A stretch of DNA of 64,000 nucleotides, taken from Catellatospora methionotrophica (GTDB taxonomy: Bacteria; Actinomycetota; Actinomycetes; Mycobacteriales; Micromonosporaceae). The stretch lies in contig NZ_JAAOTJ010000017.1 of the NCBI RefSeq assembly GCF_011297335.1, positions 62,001-126,000 on the forward strand, in the 5' to 3' direction. This document shows, in pieces, positions 7,665 through 17,289 of this stretch. Each line of letters starts with the position of its first letter. The stretch's first letter is position 1. The translations under genes were made by a program, and so were the position numbers. A model generated the notes under the pieces. It saw only the letters and a list, made by a program, of their open reading frames with translations, was not told where the DNA came from and made no database searches.

Positions 7665-8255
7665 ATGGCGGCACCGGTAGAAGCACGGCGACTGCACATG
7701 ATCGAGGAATGGTCCGAGGTCGAGCAGTGGACCGCCGAGCTGGCACTGCGACTGCTCCCCGAAACGAACGGCCCCACCATCGAGGTCTTCTGCGGGAGTG
7801 TCATCGTGTCTCCGCACGCGAACATGGATCATCAGACGATCATGCGAGAGATCGTCTATCGGCTGCATCACGCCGCGAGAGGCATCGACTGCTGGGCATA
7901 CCCCGAGAGCAACCTGATCTCCGGGGACGATCTCTTCATTCCGGACTTCGGGGTGTTCCGGGTCTCGGGCAGCGGGAAGGTGGCGATGAACATCGCTGAC
8001 GCGCTGCTGCTGGGCGAGATCGTCTCACCGGGCAACCGCCGCAAGGACATCATCGACCGGCCCAAGCAGTACGCTGCCGCGGGTGTCCCGTGGTTCATGC
8101 GGGTCGAGTGCCGCAACCGGGTGCCGGTGCTGGCCCTGCATTCTCTCGTCGACGGGGAGTATCGGCCGGTCGCAGCCGCTGCGGCAGGCACCCGATTCGT
8201 CATGAGGGAGCCGTTCGCGTTCGAGATCGATCCCGCCGACCTGCTGGACGAGTAG
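7665..8255 (+). CDS. Uma2/DUF820-family putative PD-(D/E)XK nuclease-fold protein
   Basis: A 196-residue protein of the Uma2 (DUF820) type, widespread in actinobacteria and cyanobacteria. Signature segments are the early HMIEEWSEVEQWTAEL region, then PDFGVFRVS, and the end-block VSPGNRRKDIIDRPKQYAAAGVPWFMRVE, where acidic and lysine residues resemble a restriction-endonuclease-like core. The biological role of the family is not established. Start ATG 7665 follows GGAAGGGGG by 8 nt; a GTG at 7656 is in frame. A TAGGCT at 7620-7625 could be its -10. Confidence 0.82.
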   Translation: MAAPVEARRLHMIEEWSEVEQWTAELALRLLPETNGPTIEVFCGSVIVSPHANMDHQTIMREIVYRLHHAARGIDCWAYPESNLISGDDLFIPDFGVFRVSGSGKVAMNIADALLLGEIVSPGNRRKDIIDRPKQYAAAGVPWFMRVECRNRVPVLALHSLVDGEYRPVAAAAAGTRFVMREPFAFEIDPADLLDE

Positions 8256-8297
8256 CCCGCTCAGCGAGCGTCCAGCGGGCTCGGCGAGAATGAGGGC

Positions 8298-9497
8298 ATG
8301 ATCCCCCGCGAGATCGTGCTGCTCGGCTCCACCGGGTCGATCGGCACCCAGGCGATAGACATCGTGCGCCGTAACCCGGACCGGTTCCGGGTGGTGGCGC
8401 TGGGCGCGGGCGGCGGCAACGTGGCCCTGTTGGCCCAGCAGGCGCTGGAGCTGGGCGTCGAGGCGGTCGGGGTGGCCAAGGCGACCGCCGCGCAGGACCT
8501 GCAGCTGGCGTTCTACGCCGAGGCGCAGCGGCGGGGGTGGTCGTCGGGGGAGTTCAAGCTGCCGAAGATCCTGGCCGGGCCGCAGGCGATGACGGAGCTC
8601 GCGCAGTGGCCGGCCGACATCGTGCTCAACGGGGTGGTCGGTTCGCTGGGCCTCGCGCCGACGCTGGCCGCGCTGCGGGCGGGGCGCATCCTGGCGCTGG
8701 CCAACAAGGAGTCGCTGGTGGCCGGCGGGCCGCTGGTGCGGGCGGTGGCCAAGCCGGGGCAGATCGTGCCGGTCGACAGCGAGCACTCGGCGCTGGCGCA
8801 GTGCCTGCGCGGTGGCTCGCGGGCCGAGGTGCGCAAGCTGATCCTGACCGCGAGCGGGGGCGCGTTCCGTGGCCGCCGCCGTGAGGAGCTGGGCGCGGTC
8901 ACCGTCGAGGAGGCGCTCAAGCACCCGACGTGGGACATGGGGCCGGTGGTGACGATCAACTCGGCGACGCTGGTCAACAAGGGCCTTGAGGTGATCGAGG
9001 CGCACGAGCTGTTCGACGTGGCGTACGACGACATCGAGGTGATGGTGCACCCGCAGTCGGTGCTGCACTCGCTGGTCGAGTTCACCGACGGCTCGACGCT
9101 GGCCCAGGCGAGCCCGCCGGACATGCGGCTGCCGATCGCGCTGGCGCTGGGCTGGCCGGACCGGGTGCCGCAGGCGGCCGCGCCGGTCGACTGGACGATC
9201 GCGCACAACTGGGAGCTGCGGCCGCTGGACACCGAAGCCTTTCCGGCGGTGGAACTGGCCAAGGCCGCGGGCCGGGCGGGGCGATGCCGACCGGCGATCT
9301 ACAACGCCGCGAACGAGGAATGTGTGGCGGCTTTCACAGCGGGAAGTCTGCCGTTCCTGGCCATCGTCGACACCCTCGCGGAGATCCTCGACGGTGCGCC
9401 CGACTTCGACGAACCGGGTACCGTCGAGGACGTGCTCGCCGCCGAGCACTGGGCGCGTACGCGCGCACACGAATTGATCAAGGAGAAGAGCGCCTGA
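8298..9497 (+). CDS. dxr: 1-deoxy-D-xylulose 5-phosphate reductoisomerase
   Basis: A 399-residue enzyme catalysing the second step of the MEP isoprenoid pathway: DXP to 2-C-methyl-D-erythritol 4-phosphate with NADPH. The NADPH motif [14 protein letters not shown] is at residues 10-23. [12 protein letters not shown] and [10 protein letters not shown] carry metal and substrate contacts, and [26 protein letters not shown] is the family signature. It overlaps the next gene by one base (TGATG), forming an operon with the site-2 protease and, 8 bp later, ispG. Confidence 0.97.
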   Translation: MIPREIVLLGSTGSIGTQAIDIVRRNPDRFRVVALGAGGGNVALLAQQALELGVEAVGVAKATAAQDLQLAFYAEAQRRGWSSGEFKLPKILAGPQAMTELAQWPADIVLNGVVGSLGLAPTLAALRAGRILALANKESLVAGGPLVRAVAKPGQIVPVDSEHSALAQCLRGGSRAEVRKLILTASGGAFRGRRREELGAVTVEEALKHPTWDMGPVVTINSATLVNKGLEVIEAHELFDVAYDDIEVMVHPQSVLHSLVEFTDGSTLAQASPPDMRLPIALALGWPDRVPQAAAPVDWTIAHNWELRPLDTEAFPAVELAKAAGRAGRCRPAIYNAANEECVAAFTAGSLPFLAIVDTLAEILDGAPDFDEPGTVEDVLAAEHWARTRAHELIKEKSA

Positions 9498-10717
9498 TGA
9501 ACGCCCTGGGGATCGCCCTCTTCGCGCTTGTCATCCTGATCTCGGTGAGCCTGCACGAGGCGGGCCACATGGGCACCGCCAAGGCCTTCGGCATGAAGGT
9601 GACCCGCTACTTCGTGGGCTTCGGTCCGACCCTCTGGTCGTTCCGCCGCGGCGAGACCGAGTACGGCGTCAAGGGCATCCCGCTCGGTGGCTTCGTCAAG
9701 ATCGTCGGCATGACGCCGCAGGACGAGGACGCCGACGACGCCAAGGCGATGTGGCGCTTCCCGGTGTGGAAGCGCTCGATCGTGATGTCGGCGGGCTCGC
9801 TCGTGCACTTCATCCTGGCCGCGGTCGCGATCTGGGGCCTGGCCATGTTCTCCGGCCTGCCGAACCCGGCACTCGACCACCCGGAGAGCCCGCAGCTGGC
9901 GCAGCCGCCCGTGGTCCAGGTGCAGCCGTGCGTGGTGACCGGGACGGCCACCACCTGCACCCCGCAGGACCCGACCAGCCCGGCGAAGGCCGCGGGCCTG
10001 CAGGACGGCGACGTCCTGCTGGCCGTCAACGGCCACCCGGTGTCGAACTGGGGCCAGGCCGTCGAGCAGATCCGGCCGCTGGCTCCGGGCCAGGTCGCCA
10101 CCATGACCGTCAAGCGCGGCGACGCCGAGCAGACCCTGCAGGTCACGCCTGCCGGGGTCGAGCGCAAGATGACCGACGGCAGCACCCGTAAGGTCGCCGC
10201 GATCGGTGTCGGGCTCAGCCCGACGGTCCCGTACTTCGTGAAGTACGGCCCGGTGGACGCGGTCGGCGCGAGCGCGCAGCACGCGGGCAACATGGTCGGT
10301 GCCACGTTCGAGGCGCTCAAGCAGTTCCCGCAGCGCATCCCGGCGCTGTTCTCCGCCATCGGCGGCGCCGAGCGCGACCCGAACACCCCGATCAGCGTCG
10401 TGGGCATCAGCCTGCTGGGCGGCGAGGCCGTCGAGCAGGGCGCGTGGGATCTGTTCGTATCGCTGTTCATCGCGTTCAACCTGTTCATCGGCATCTTCAA
10501 CCTGCTGCCGTTGCTTCCCCTGGACGGGGGACACCTGTTCATCGCGTGGTTCGAGAGAATTCGTTCATGGGTGTACGCGCGGTTGCACAAGCCAGACCCG
10601 GGCCGGGTCGACTACTTCAAGCTGATGCCGTTGACCTATACGGTCATCCTGATCTTCGGTGCGTTCACGCTGCTGACCGTCACCGCGGACCTCGTCAACC
10701 CCATCTCGATCAAGTGA
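9497..10717 (+). CDS. RIP-type site-2 zinc metalloprotease (M50)
   Basis: A 406-residue membrane protease of the RseP/Rip1 family. The zinc motif HEAGH is at residues 20-24 in the first transmembrane segment; a PDZ domain lies around residues 155-230, including [19 protein letters not shown]; the third metal ligand is in [11 protein letters not shown] near the C-terminus. These proteases cut anti-sigma factors or other membrane proteins within the bilayer. The start overlaps the stop of dxr. The dxr-rip-ispG order is conserved in actinobacteria. Confidence 0.95.
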   Translation: MNALGIALFALVILISVSLHEAGHMGTAKAFGMKVTRYFVGFGPTLWSFRRGETEYGVKGIPLGGFVKIVGMTPQDEDADDAKAMWRFPVWKRSIVMSAGSLVHFILAAVAIWGLAMFSGLPNPALDHPESPQLAQPPVVQVQPCVVTGTATTCTPQDPTSPAKAAGLQDGDVLLAVNGHPVSNWGQAVEQIRPLAPGQVATMTVKRGDAEQTLQVTPAGVERKMTDGSTRKVAAIGVGLSPTVPYFVKYGPVDAVGASAQHAGNMVGATFEALKQFPQRIPALFSAIGGAERDPNTPISVVGISLLGGEAVEQGAWDLFVSLFIAFNLFIGIFNLLPLLPLDGGHLFIAWFERIRSWVYARLHKPDPGRVDYFKLMPLTYTVILIFGAFTLLTVTADLVNPISIK

Positions 10718-10724
10718 GTGTGCT

Positions 10725-11888
<1,164 letters not shown>

Positions 11889-11904
11889 CCGGGTGAGACA
11901 CCGG

Positions 11905-11938
11905 AGAAGGCCCCGTTCCGCGAGGAACGGGGCCTTCT
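11905..11938 (+). terminator. Strong hairpin terminator after ispG
   Basis: AGAAGGCCCCGTTCC (11905-11919) pairs perfectly with 11924-11938 across a GCGA loop, followed by CTCTCGTC rather than a clear T run. It lies 16 bp after the ispG stop and ends the dxr-rip-ispG operon. Confidence 0.85.
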
Positions 11939-12066
11939 CTCGTCGTGCTCGGTGCCGGACGGCGTCGCGGCGAGTTCGCGGGAACCGTCGCCGGTCGCCG
12001 GGGCTGTCTGCCGGACCACCCGTACGCGCAGGGTCGCCGCGATGATCGGGTGGCGCATGCTCAGGG

Positions 12067-12666
12067 TCACTCGGCGAGGATGGCGTAGAGCTTGCGCTTG
12101 GTGTCCTGCATCGTCTGCAGGGCCTGCTGGCGCTGGGCGGGGGTGCCGGACATGGCGACCTGGCGCAGCGCGCTCATGATGGCGAAGCCCGCCTCGCGGA
12201 ACTCCTGGGACTCGGCGATGTGGTCGGCGTCGAAGTCCTGCCAGGGACGGCCCTGGCCCGACTCGCCCGCCCGCTCGGCCTCGGCCCGGCCGGTCTCGGT
12301 GAGGGTGAACCGCTTGCGGCCGCCCGTCTCCTCGCTGACGATCAGGCCCTCGTCCTCCAGCAGCTGTAGCGTCGGGTAGATCGAGCCGGGGCTCGGGCGC
12401 CATACGCCGCCGGTGCGGGTCTCCAATTCGGAGATCATCTCGTATCCGTGCATCGGCCGCTCCAGCAGCAGCCCCAGCACCGCCGCGCGGGTGTTGCCGC
12501 GCCGGCCGCGTCCCCTGCCGTGTCCGCGCCCGCCGGGGCCGAAGCCGCCGAACGGGGGCCGCATCGGCCCGAAGGCGAACAGCCGGGGGTCGTGGTGCCC
12601 GTGCCCGTGGCCGCCGTGGCCATGTCCGTGCTCGTGGGTGTCGTGTCCGTGGTGTCGTCGGAACAT
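12067..12666 (-). CDS. PadR-family regulator with a histidine-rich N-terminus
   Basis: A 199-residue protein. Residues about 4-26 are dominated by alternating His and Gly/Asp/Glu, then a Pro/Gly/Arg-rich linker to about 57, then a PadR winged helix (LGLLLERPMHGYEMISELET, GSIYPTLQLLEDEGLIVSEE). The C-terminal part is a Vir-like helical dimerisation region. The His cluster is unusual for PadR and could bind Ni, Co, Zn or Cu, making this a candidate metal-responsive regulator; that is inference. ATG 12666 has AGGAG 8 nt upstream. No adjacent metal transporter is visible, so target genes beyond itself are unknown. Confidence 0.9.
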   Translation of the reverse strand: MFRRHHGHDTHEHGHGHGGHGHGHHDPRLFAFGPMRPPFGGFGPGGRGHGRGRGRRGNTRAAVLGLLLERPMHGYEMISELETRTGGVWRPSPGSIYPTLQLLEDEGLIVSEETGGRKRFTLTETGRAEAERAGESGQGRPWQDFDADHIAESQEFREAGFAIMSALRQVAMSGTPAQRQQALQTMQDTKRKLYAILAE

Positions 12667-12720
12667 GTCGTTTCTCCTGGTTCTTGCCGTGGACCCGCGC
12701 GCTGCGAGCCTCTGCTGACT

Positions 12721-12765
12721 ATCGCGAACGTATCGGCGATGTGTTTACGATATATCGGCAACGTG
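12721..12765. promoter_or_regulatory. Candidate PadR operator array
   Basis: A 12-bp motif ATCGGC(G/A)A(T/C)GTG occurs at 12732 and 12754, exactly 22 bp apart. A related ATCGCGAACGT starts at 12721, 11 bp before the first. The perfect palindrome CGATATATCG (12748-12757) overlaps the third box. The spacing of one and two helical turns suggests side-by-side binding on one DNA face, upstream of padR. Confidence 0.5.
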
Positions 12766-12819
12766 TCGACGACAACCCCGATTAAGGGGGATACCACTGG
12801 CGGGTCGCGCGGATCTCAC

Positions 12820-12825
12820 TAGGCT
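12820..12825 (+). promoter_or_regulatory. Putative leaderless -10 (TAGGCT) of the GNAT at 12832
   Basis: TAGGCT is followed by 6 nt and then the ATG; there is no Shine-Dalgarno. Confidence 0.5.
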
Positions 12826-12831
12826 GTGGTC

Positions 12832-13668
12832 ATGCTCACCCTTCCGGTGCGGCAGCTGGCCGAAGCTGACCGCGCCGCAGTGGAACGCCTGCTGGCGGCG
12901 TACCCGATCGCGGCGGCGCAGGTGGCTGAGCGGGTAGCGACACGTGGCCTGGGCTGGCGCGCCGACGGGCGGCTCTACGGCTACGGCAACCGCCGCCATC
13001 CCGAGGCGGTGCTCTGGTCAGGCGGCCAGGTGTCCCCGGTCGGCGCGGACGCCGCCGCGATCGCCGCGTTCGCCGAGCTGGCCTCCGGGCAGCCACGCGT
13101 GTGCGCGTCGCTGGTGGGGGAGTCCGAGGCGGTGCTGGGCATGTGGGACCTGCTGCGGCCCGCCTGGGGTCCCGAGCGCACCGTGCGCGCCCATCAGCCG
13201 CTGCTGGTGGTGGAGACCCCGCCCGCGGTCGCCGCCGACCCGCTGGTGCGCCAGGTTCGGCCCGACGAGGTCGACCTCGTGTTCCCTGCCTCGGTGGCGA
13301 TGTACACCGAGGAGGTCGGCGTATCGCCGCTCGGCGACGACGGGGGGCGTGGTTACCGGGGGCGCGTCGCGGAGCTGGTGAAGGCGGGGCGGTCGTACGC
13401 CCGGATCGTCGACGGCACGGTGGTGTTCAAGGCCGAGCTCGCGGTCGTCACCCGGCATACCGCTCAGGTCCAGGGGGTCTGGGTGGAGCCGTCGTGGCGC
13501 GGGCGCGGCTTCGCGATCGCGGGGATGGCTGCCGTGGTGCGTGACGCGCTGCGCCGGGTCGCGCCGTCCGTGAGCCTGTACGTCAACGACTTCAACACCC
13601 CGGCTCGTCGGGTGTACCAGCGGCTGGGCTTCCGGCAGGTGGGCTCGTTCGCGACCGTCCTGTTCTGA
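12832..13668 (+). CDS. DUF4081-type GNAT acetyltransferase
   Basis: A 278-residue protein. The N-terminal half (about 1-125) is of the DUF4081 type, and the C-terminal half is a GNAT domain with QVQGVWVEPSWRGRGFAIAG as the acetyl-CoA loop and SLYVNDFNTPARRVYQRLGF as motif B. This two-domain protein is often found near ispG in actinobacteria, as here; its substrate is not established. ATG 12832 is preferred over the in-frame GTG at 12826 because of the promoter spacing. Confidence 0.88.
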   Translation: MLTLPVRQLAEADRAAVERLLAAYPIAAAQVAERVATRGLGWRADGRLYGYGNRRHPEAVLWSGGQVSPVGADAAAIAAFAELASGQPRVCASLVGESEAVLGMWDLLRPAWGPERTVRAHQPLLVVETPPAVAADPLVRQVRPDEVDLVFPASVAMYTEEVGVSPLGDDGGRGYRGRVAELVKAGRSYARIVDGTVVFKAELAVVTRHTAQVQGVWVEPSWRGRGFAIAGMAAVVRDALRRVAPSVSLYVNDFNTPARRVYQRLGFRQVGSFATVLF

Positions 13669-13767
13669 GGGCGGGTGTCGCAGGCGCGCCACGCCGAAGC
13701 CACGACGAGTTTCGTGACTTTGAGCACCTGGCTAACTACGTTAAGTAACGATAGTGGCTGACCAGAT

Positions 13768-14310
13768 GTGACGGCCGGCGAGGTGACTACCCCCATGGGG
13801 CGGATCGTTAAACAGCTCTCTGACACCACCACGAAGTACTACTGGTATCCCGGAGAGAAGCAGGAGTGGATCCGCGCGGTCGTCGCCATCGGCACCGGCG
13901 GCGCTTCCGCGGCCCTGATGATGATGCTGACCCGCAACAACCTGGCAGCAGTGGTGATCGGCTGCTCGGTGACGCTGGCGGTGTCGGGGTTCAACTTCGG
14001 CCGCCGGGACGCCAAGGCGCTGTCCGGCTTCCCGAACCTCAGCGACAAGGCCGCCCGCCGCGCGGCGATCTCCCACTCCGGCCGAGCGGCCTGGCGGGCG
14101 AGCGCGCACGGGGTCGGCGGCGCGGTGGCCGCGATCGTCGTGCTCAACCTCGCCCACCACGGCTGGCTCGCCGACTGGCTGCTACCCGTCGTACCGGCCG
14201 TGGTCGGCGCGCTGGCCCACCAGACCGGCATGATCTGGGAACAGCTCGCCAGCACCGTGACCAGCCCCGGCCCCGCCGCGGCCCCGGCTGCCAAGCCGTC
14301 CACCGAGTAG
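13768..14310 (+). CDS. Small membrane protein of unknown function
   Basis: A 180-residue protein with a basic, aromatic N-terminus (KYYWYPGEKQEW), a hydrophobic pair around residues 36-66 and another at about 115-150, consistent with four membrane segments and a Pro/Ala-rich tail. I do not recognise a characterised family. The start is uncertain: GTG 13768, GTG 13783 and ATG 13795 are all in frame, and the conserved-looking part begins at MGRIVKQLSD (13795). The 99-bp upstream gap contains TTAAGTAACGATAG, a possible promoter element. Confidence 0.65.
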   Translation: MTAGEVTTPMGRIVKQLSDTTTKYYWYPGEKQEWIRAVVAIGTGGASAALMMMLTRNNLAAVVIGCSVTLAVSGFNFGRRDAKALSGFPNLSDKAARRAAISHSGRAAWRASAHGVGGAVAAIVVLNLAHHGWLADWLLPVVPAVVGALAHQTGMIWEQLASTVTSPGPAAAPAAKPSTE

Positions 14311-14312
14311 TC

Positions 14313-14373
14313 CGTCATGATCGCGCCGTCCACCGCGCACTCGTCATGATCGCGCCGTCCGCCGCGCACCCGT
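14313..14373. repeat. 29-bp tandem repeat merging into a family B palindrome
   Basis: Units start at 14313, 14342 and 14371. The first two differ at only two or three positions, and the third continues as the left arm of the family B element. The shared head is CGTCATGATCG. It looks like local duplication of the element's outer end plus flank. Confidence 0.8.
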
Positions 14374-14440
14374 CATGATCGCCGTTTCGGGTCATGATCT
14401 GCGGTCAGACCTCAGGTTTTGACCCGAAACGGCGATCATG
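14374..14440. repeat. Family B intergenic palindrome, copy 2
   Basis: Perfect 21-bp outer arms (14374-14394 and 14420-14440) contain CGCCGTTTCGGGTCA. A shorter inner pairing CTG-GGT/ACC-CAG lies in the loop. It sits between convergent genes ending at 14310 and 14523. Confidence 0.88.
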
Positions 14441-14522
14441 CCCGCGCCGCGCCCGCGCCGCGCCGGCGATGGCCGCGCGGCGTCGGGATGGCCGCGCGGC
14501 GTCGGGGGCGAGCGGGGTCGGG

Positions 14523-15743
14523 TTAGCGGCGGAGGGTGTCGAGGGCGCGGGAGGTGGTCCAGTCGCGGTTGGCGGCGGGGGCGCCGAAGCGGTCGGGGAG
14601 CAGGGCGTCGAGATCCCAGCTCGGGGTGCCGGAGGTGATCCACTCGGCGAGGTGGCGCCCGATCCCACCGGACAGGGCCATGCCGTGCAGGCCGAACCCG
14701 GCCGCGATCCACAGGCCGGGCAGCGAGGAGCGGCCCGCCAGGGGTACGCCGTCGGGGGTGAACGCTTCCACCCCGTGCATGATCTTGGCGAGTTTGGCGC
14801 GGCGCAGTTCCGGCATGCGCTCGCCCGCCAGCTGCCAGATCGGGGCGAACGCCGCGTCGTCGGGCGCGGCCAGCTCGCGCGCCTTGGCCAGCGGTTCGGC
14901 GTCACCGGCGGGCCAGGCGGGCACCGGGTCGGGCCGGCTGCCGCCGACGATGACGCAGCCGTTGGCGGCCCGCAGGTAGAGCGACTGCTCGGGGATGCGG
15001 CAGGTCGGCGTGCTGTCCGGGTCGAGCGCGGGATGCAGGACCTCGCTGACGCCGTACTGATGGAGGATCGGCACGACGGGGACCACGACACCGGCCATCG
15101 CCCCGACCGCCCCGGCCGCCGCCCCCGCCGCGTTGATGACGAGCGGGGTCTCGATGACGCCGTCGCTGGTGTGCACCGCGCGGACCTGCCCGCCGGTCGT
15201 GTCGATGCCGTTGACGCGTACGCCCGTGCGGATGCTCGTCCCGTGCGCGACGGCCCCCGCGACCAGCGCGTTCACGAAGTCCTTCGGCCGTACGAAGCCC
15301 TCGCCGGGCAGCCAGGCCGCGGCCTGCACGTCGGACAGGTCGAGCCGGGGGGCCAGGTTCATGGTCGCCGACGCGCCGCGCAGTTCCAGCGGCACGCCCA
15401 GTTCGTCGGCGCGGCGGGCCAGCCGCCGCAGCTCGTCGACGTGGGTGTGGCTGAGCGCGAGCCGCAGTCCGCCGACCGGACGCCAGCCGGGATCGTGGCC
15501 GGTCTCGGCGCGCAGCATCGCCGCCAGCGCGGGCAGGTATCCGGCCAGCCGCGCGTGCCAGCCGGGGCCGTCCGGGCCGCGCATGGAGGTCACGAACCCG
15601 GCGGTGTGCCAGGTGCTGCCCTCGGTGAGCTCGTGCTGCTCCAGCAGCACCACGTCGCGCCACCCGGCCCGGCCGAGGTGGTATGCCAGGGAGCAGCCGA
15701 CCACGCCGCCCCCGATGATCACCGCCCGTGCACTCGCTCCCAT
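14523..15743 (-). CDS. FAD-dependent amine oxidase, DAO family (PuuB-like position)
   Basis: A 406-residue flavoprotein. The FAD Rossmann motif IIGGGVVGCSLAYHLGRAG spans about residues 9-27, followed by VVLLEQHELTEGSTWHTAG. C-terminal GVEAFTPDGVPLAG and AAGFGLHGMALSGGIGRHLA complete the DAO fold. Length is near that of gamma-glutamylputrescine oxidase PuuB (about 425). It is divergent from genes resembling puuA, puuC and puuD, so oxidation of a gamma-glutamylated amine is the favoured role; sarcosine/dimethylglycine dehydrogenase is the alternative. ATG 15743 has no Shine-Dalgarno; TACGAC ends 7 nt upstream. Confidence 0.85.
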   Translation of the reverse strand: MGASARAVIIGGGVVGCSLAYHLGRAGWRDVVLLEQHELTEGSTWHTAGFVTSMRGPDGPGWHARLAGYLPALAAMLRAETGHDPGWRPVGGLRLALSHTHVDELRRLARRADELGVPLELRGASATMNLAPRLDLSDVQAAAWLPGEGFVRPKDFVNALVAGAVAHGTSIRTGVRVNGIDTTGGQVRAVHTSDGVIETPLVINAAGAAAGAVGAMAGVVVPVVPILHQYGVSEVLHPALDPDSTPTCRIPEQSLYLRAANGCVIVGGSRPDPVPAWPAGDAEPLAKARELAAPDDAAFAPIWQLAGERMPELRRAKLAKIMHGVEAFTPDGVPLAGRSSLPGLWIAAGFGLHGMALSGGIGRHLAEWITSGTPSWDLDALLPDRFGAPAANRDWTTSRALDTLRR

Positions 15744-15831
15744 CTGGTCAGTCGTACCCCCTCCATCCCCCAAACGGAAGCCCCACGCCACAACTTTGCC
15801 CACCCCGCCCCCGCCCGCCCCGCTCCGCTGT

Positions 15832-15894
15832 CGCAACTCTTAATGACTCGCGGCCTTCGGGCTCGCCTGACGCCGCAAGTCATTAAGAGTTGCG
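15832..15894. repeat. Family A intergenic palindrome, copy 2
   Basis: Perfect 17-bp arms (15832-15848 and 15878-15894) with a 29-nt loop, the same loop length as copy 1. The flank is C-rich on the left and G-rich on the right. It lies between the divergent starts of the FAD oxidase and the glnA-like gene, so a terminator role is unlikely for this copy. Confidence 0.85.
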
Positions 15895-15908
15895 GCGAGA
15901 GGGGGTTG

Positions 15909-15937
15909 TTGACGTGGGTGGGTGGGGGCGGTAGGAC
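15909..15937 (+). promoter_or_regulatory. Promoter of the glnA-like operon
   Basis: TTGACG (15909-15914), a 17-bp spacer, then TAGGAC (15932-15937), which ends 8 nt before the ATG at 15946. This is the clearest -35/-10 pair in the window and predicts a leaderless transcript. Confidence 0.6.
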
Positions 15938-15945
15938 TGGTGGGC

Positions 15946-17289
15946 ATGTGGTCGGTGGAGCGCCTGCGCGCGATGGTGGAGGCGGGCGACATCGATACGG
16001 TGTTGCTCGCGATGACGGACATGCAGGGGCGGCTACAGGGCAAGCGTCTGCACGCGGCGTACTTCCTGGACGAGGTCGTCGGGCATGGCAGTGAGGCGTG
16101 CAACTACCTGCTCGCGGTGGACGTGGAGATGACCCCGGTCGAGGGGTACGCCGTCTCGGGATGGTCGCAGGGGTACGGGGACTTCGTGCTGCGGCCGGAT
16201 CTGGACACGCTGCGGCCGATTCCGTGGCTGCCGGGCACGGTGCTGGTGATGTCCGATGTGCTGTGGCACGACGCCAGCCCGGTGGTGCAGTCGCCGCGGC
16301 AGATCCTGCGCCGCCAGCTGGAGCGGCTGGCCGAGCGCGGGCTGACCGCGTACATCGGGACCGAGCTGGAGTTCGTGGTGTACGCGGACACGTACGAGCA
16401 GGCGGCGGCGAAGCGTTATCAGGGGCTGACGCCGGCCAACGGCTACAACGTGGACTATTCGCTGCTGGGGACGTCGCGGGTGGAGCCGCTGCTGCGGGCG
16501 ATCCGGCTGGGCATGGCCGGGGCGGGGCTGGCCCCGGAGAGCGCCAAGGGCGAGTGCAACCTCGGGCAGCACGAGATCGCCTTCCGGTATGCCGAGGCAC
16601 TGAAGACGGCCGACCAGCACTCCATCTACAAGCACGGGGCCAAGGAGATCGCCGCCGCGCAGGGCATGTCGCTGACGTTCATGGCCAAGCCGAACCAGCG
16701 CGAGGGCAACTCGTGCCACATCCACTTCTCGCTGCGTGACGCGCAGGGGCAGCCGGTGATGGCCGACCACGACCGGCTCAGCCCGCTGGGCGAGCAGGTG
16801 CTGGCCGGGCTGCTGGCGACGACGGCCGAGATGAGCGTGCTGTACGCGCCGAACATCAACTCGTACAAGCGATACCAGGCAGGTTCGTTCGCGCCGACGG
16901 CGCTGCGCTGGGGGCGCGACAACCGCACCTGCGCGCTGCGCCTGGTCGGGCACGACCACTCGCTGCGGGTGGAGCACCGCTCGCCGGGCGGTGACGTCAA
17001 CCCGTACCTGGCGATCGCGGCGCTGGTCGCCGGGGCGCTGCACGGGATGGACAACGAGCTGCCGCTGGAGCCGGTGTTCACCGGCAACGCCTACCAGGAC
17101 CCGGCCGCCGCCCGTATGCCCGCCACGCTGCGCGACGCGCTGCTGCGGTGGGAGTCGAGCGCGGTGGCCCGGGAGGCGTTCGGTGACGCCGTGGTGGAGC
17201 ACTACGGGCACGCCGCGCGGGTGGAACTGGCCGCGTACGACGCCGCGGTGACGGACTGGGAACTGGTGCGGGGGTTCGAGCGGCTGTGA
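15946..17289 (+). CDS. Glutamine-synthetase-like gamma-glutamyl amine ligase
   Basis: A 447-residue GS-fold protein. It has the N-terminal beta-grasp region and catalytic blocks ELEFVVYADTYEQA, ESAKGECNLGQHEIAFRYAEAL, TFMAKPNQREGNSCHIHFSL, YQAGSFAPTALRWGRDNRTCALR and VEHRSPGGDVNPYLAIAAL. Paralogues of this kind (PuuA of E. coli, GlnA3 and GlnA4 of Streptomyces) ligate glutamate to putrescine, other polyamines or ethanolamine with ATP rather than to ammonia. The downstream aldehyde dehydrogenase and amidotransferase hydrolase support that role over true glutamine synthesis. The specific amine is not deducible. Confidence 0.85.
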   Translation: MWSVERLRAMVEAGDIDTVLLAMTDMQGRLQGKRLHAAYFLDEVVGHGSEACNYLLAVDVEMTPVEGYAVSGWSQGYGDFVLRPDLDTLRPIPWLPGTVLVMSDVLWHDASPVVQSPRQILRRQLERLAERGLTAYIGTELEFVVYADTYEQAAAKRYQGLTPANGYNVDYSLLGTSRVEPLLRAIRLGMAGAGLAPESAKGECNLGQHEIAFRYAEALKTADQHSIYKHGAKEIAAAQGMSLTFMAKPNQREGNSCHIHFSLRDAQGQPVMADHDRLSPLGEQVLAGLLATTAEMSVLYAPNINSYKRYQAGSFAPTALRWGRDNRTCALRLVGHDHSLRVEHRSPGGDVNPYLAIAALVAGALHGMDNELPLEPVFTGNAYQDPAAARMPATLRDALLRWESSAVAREAFGDAVVEHYGHAARVELAAYDAAVTDWELVRGFERL

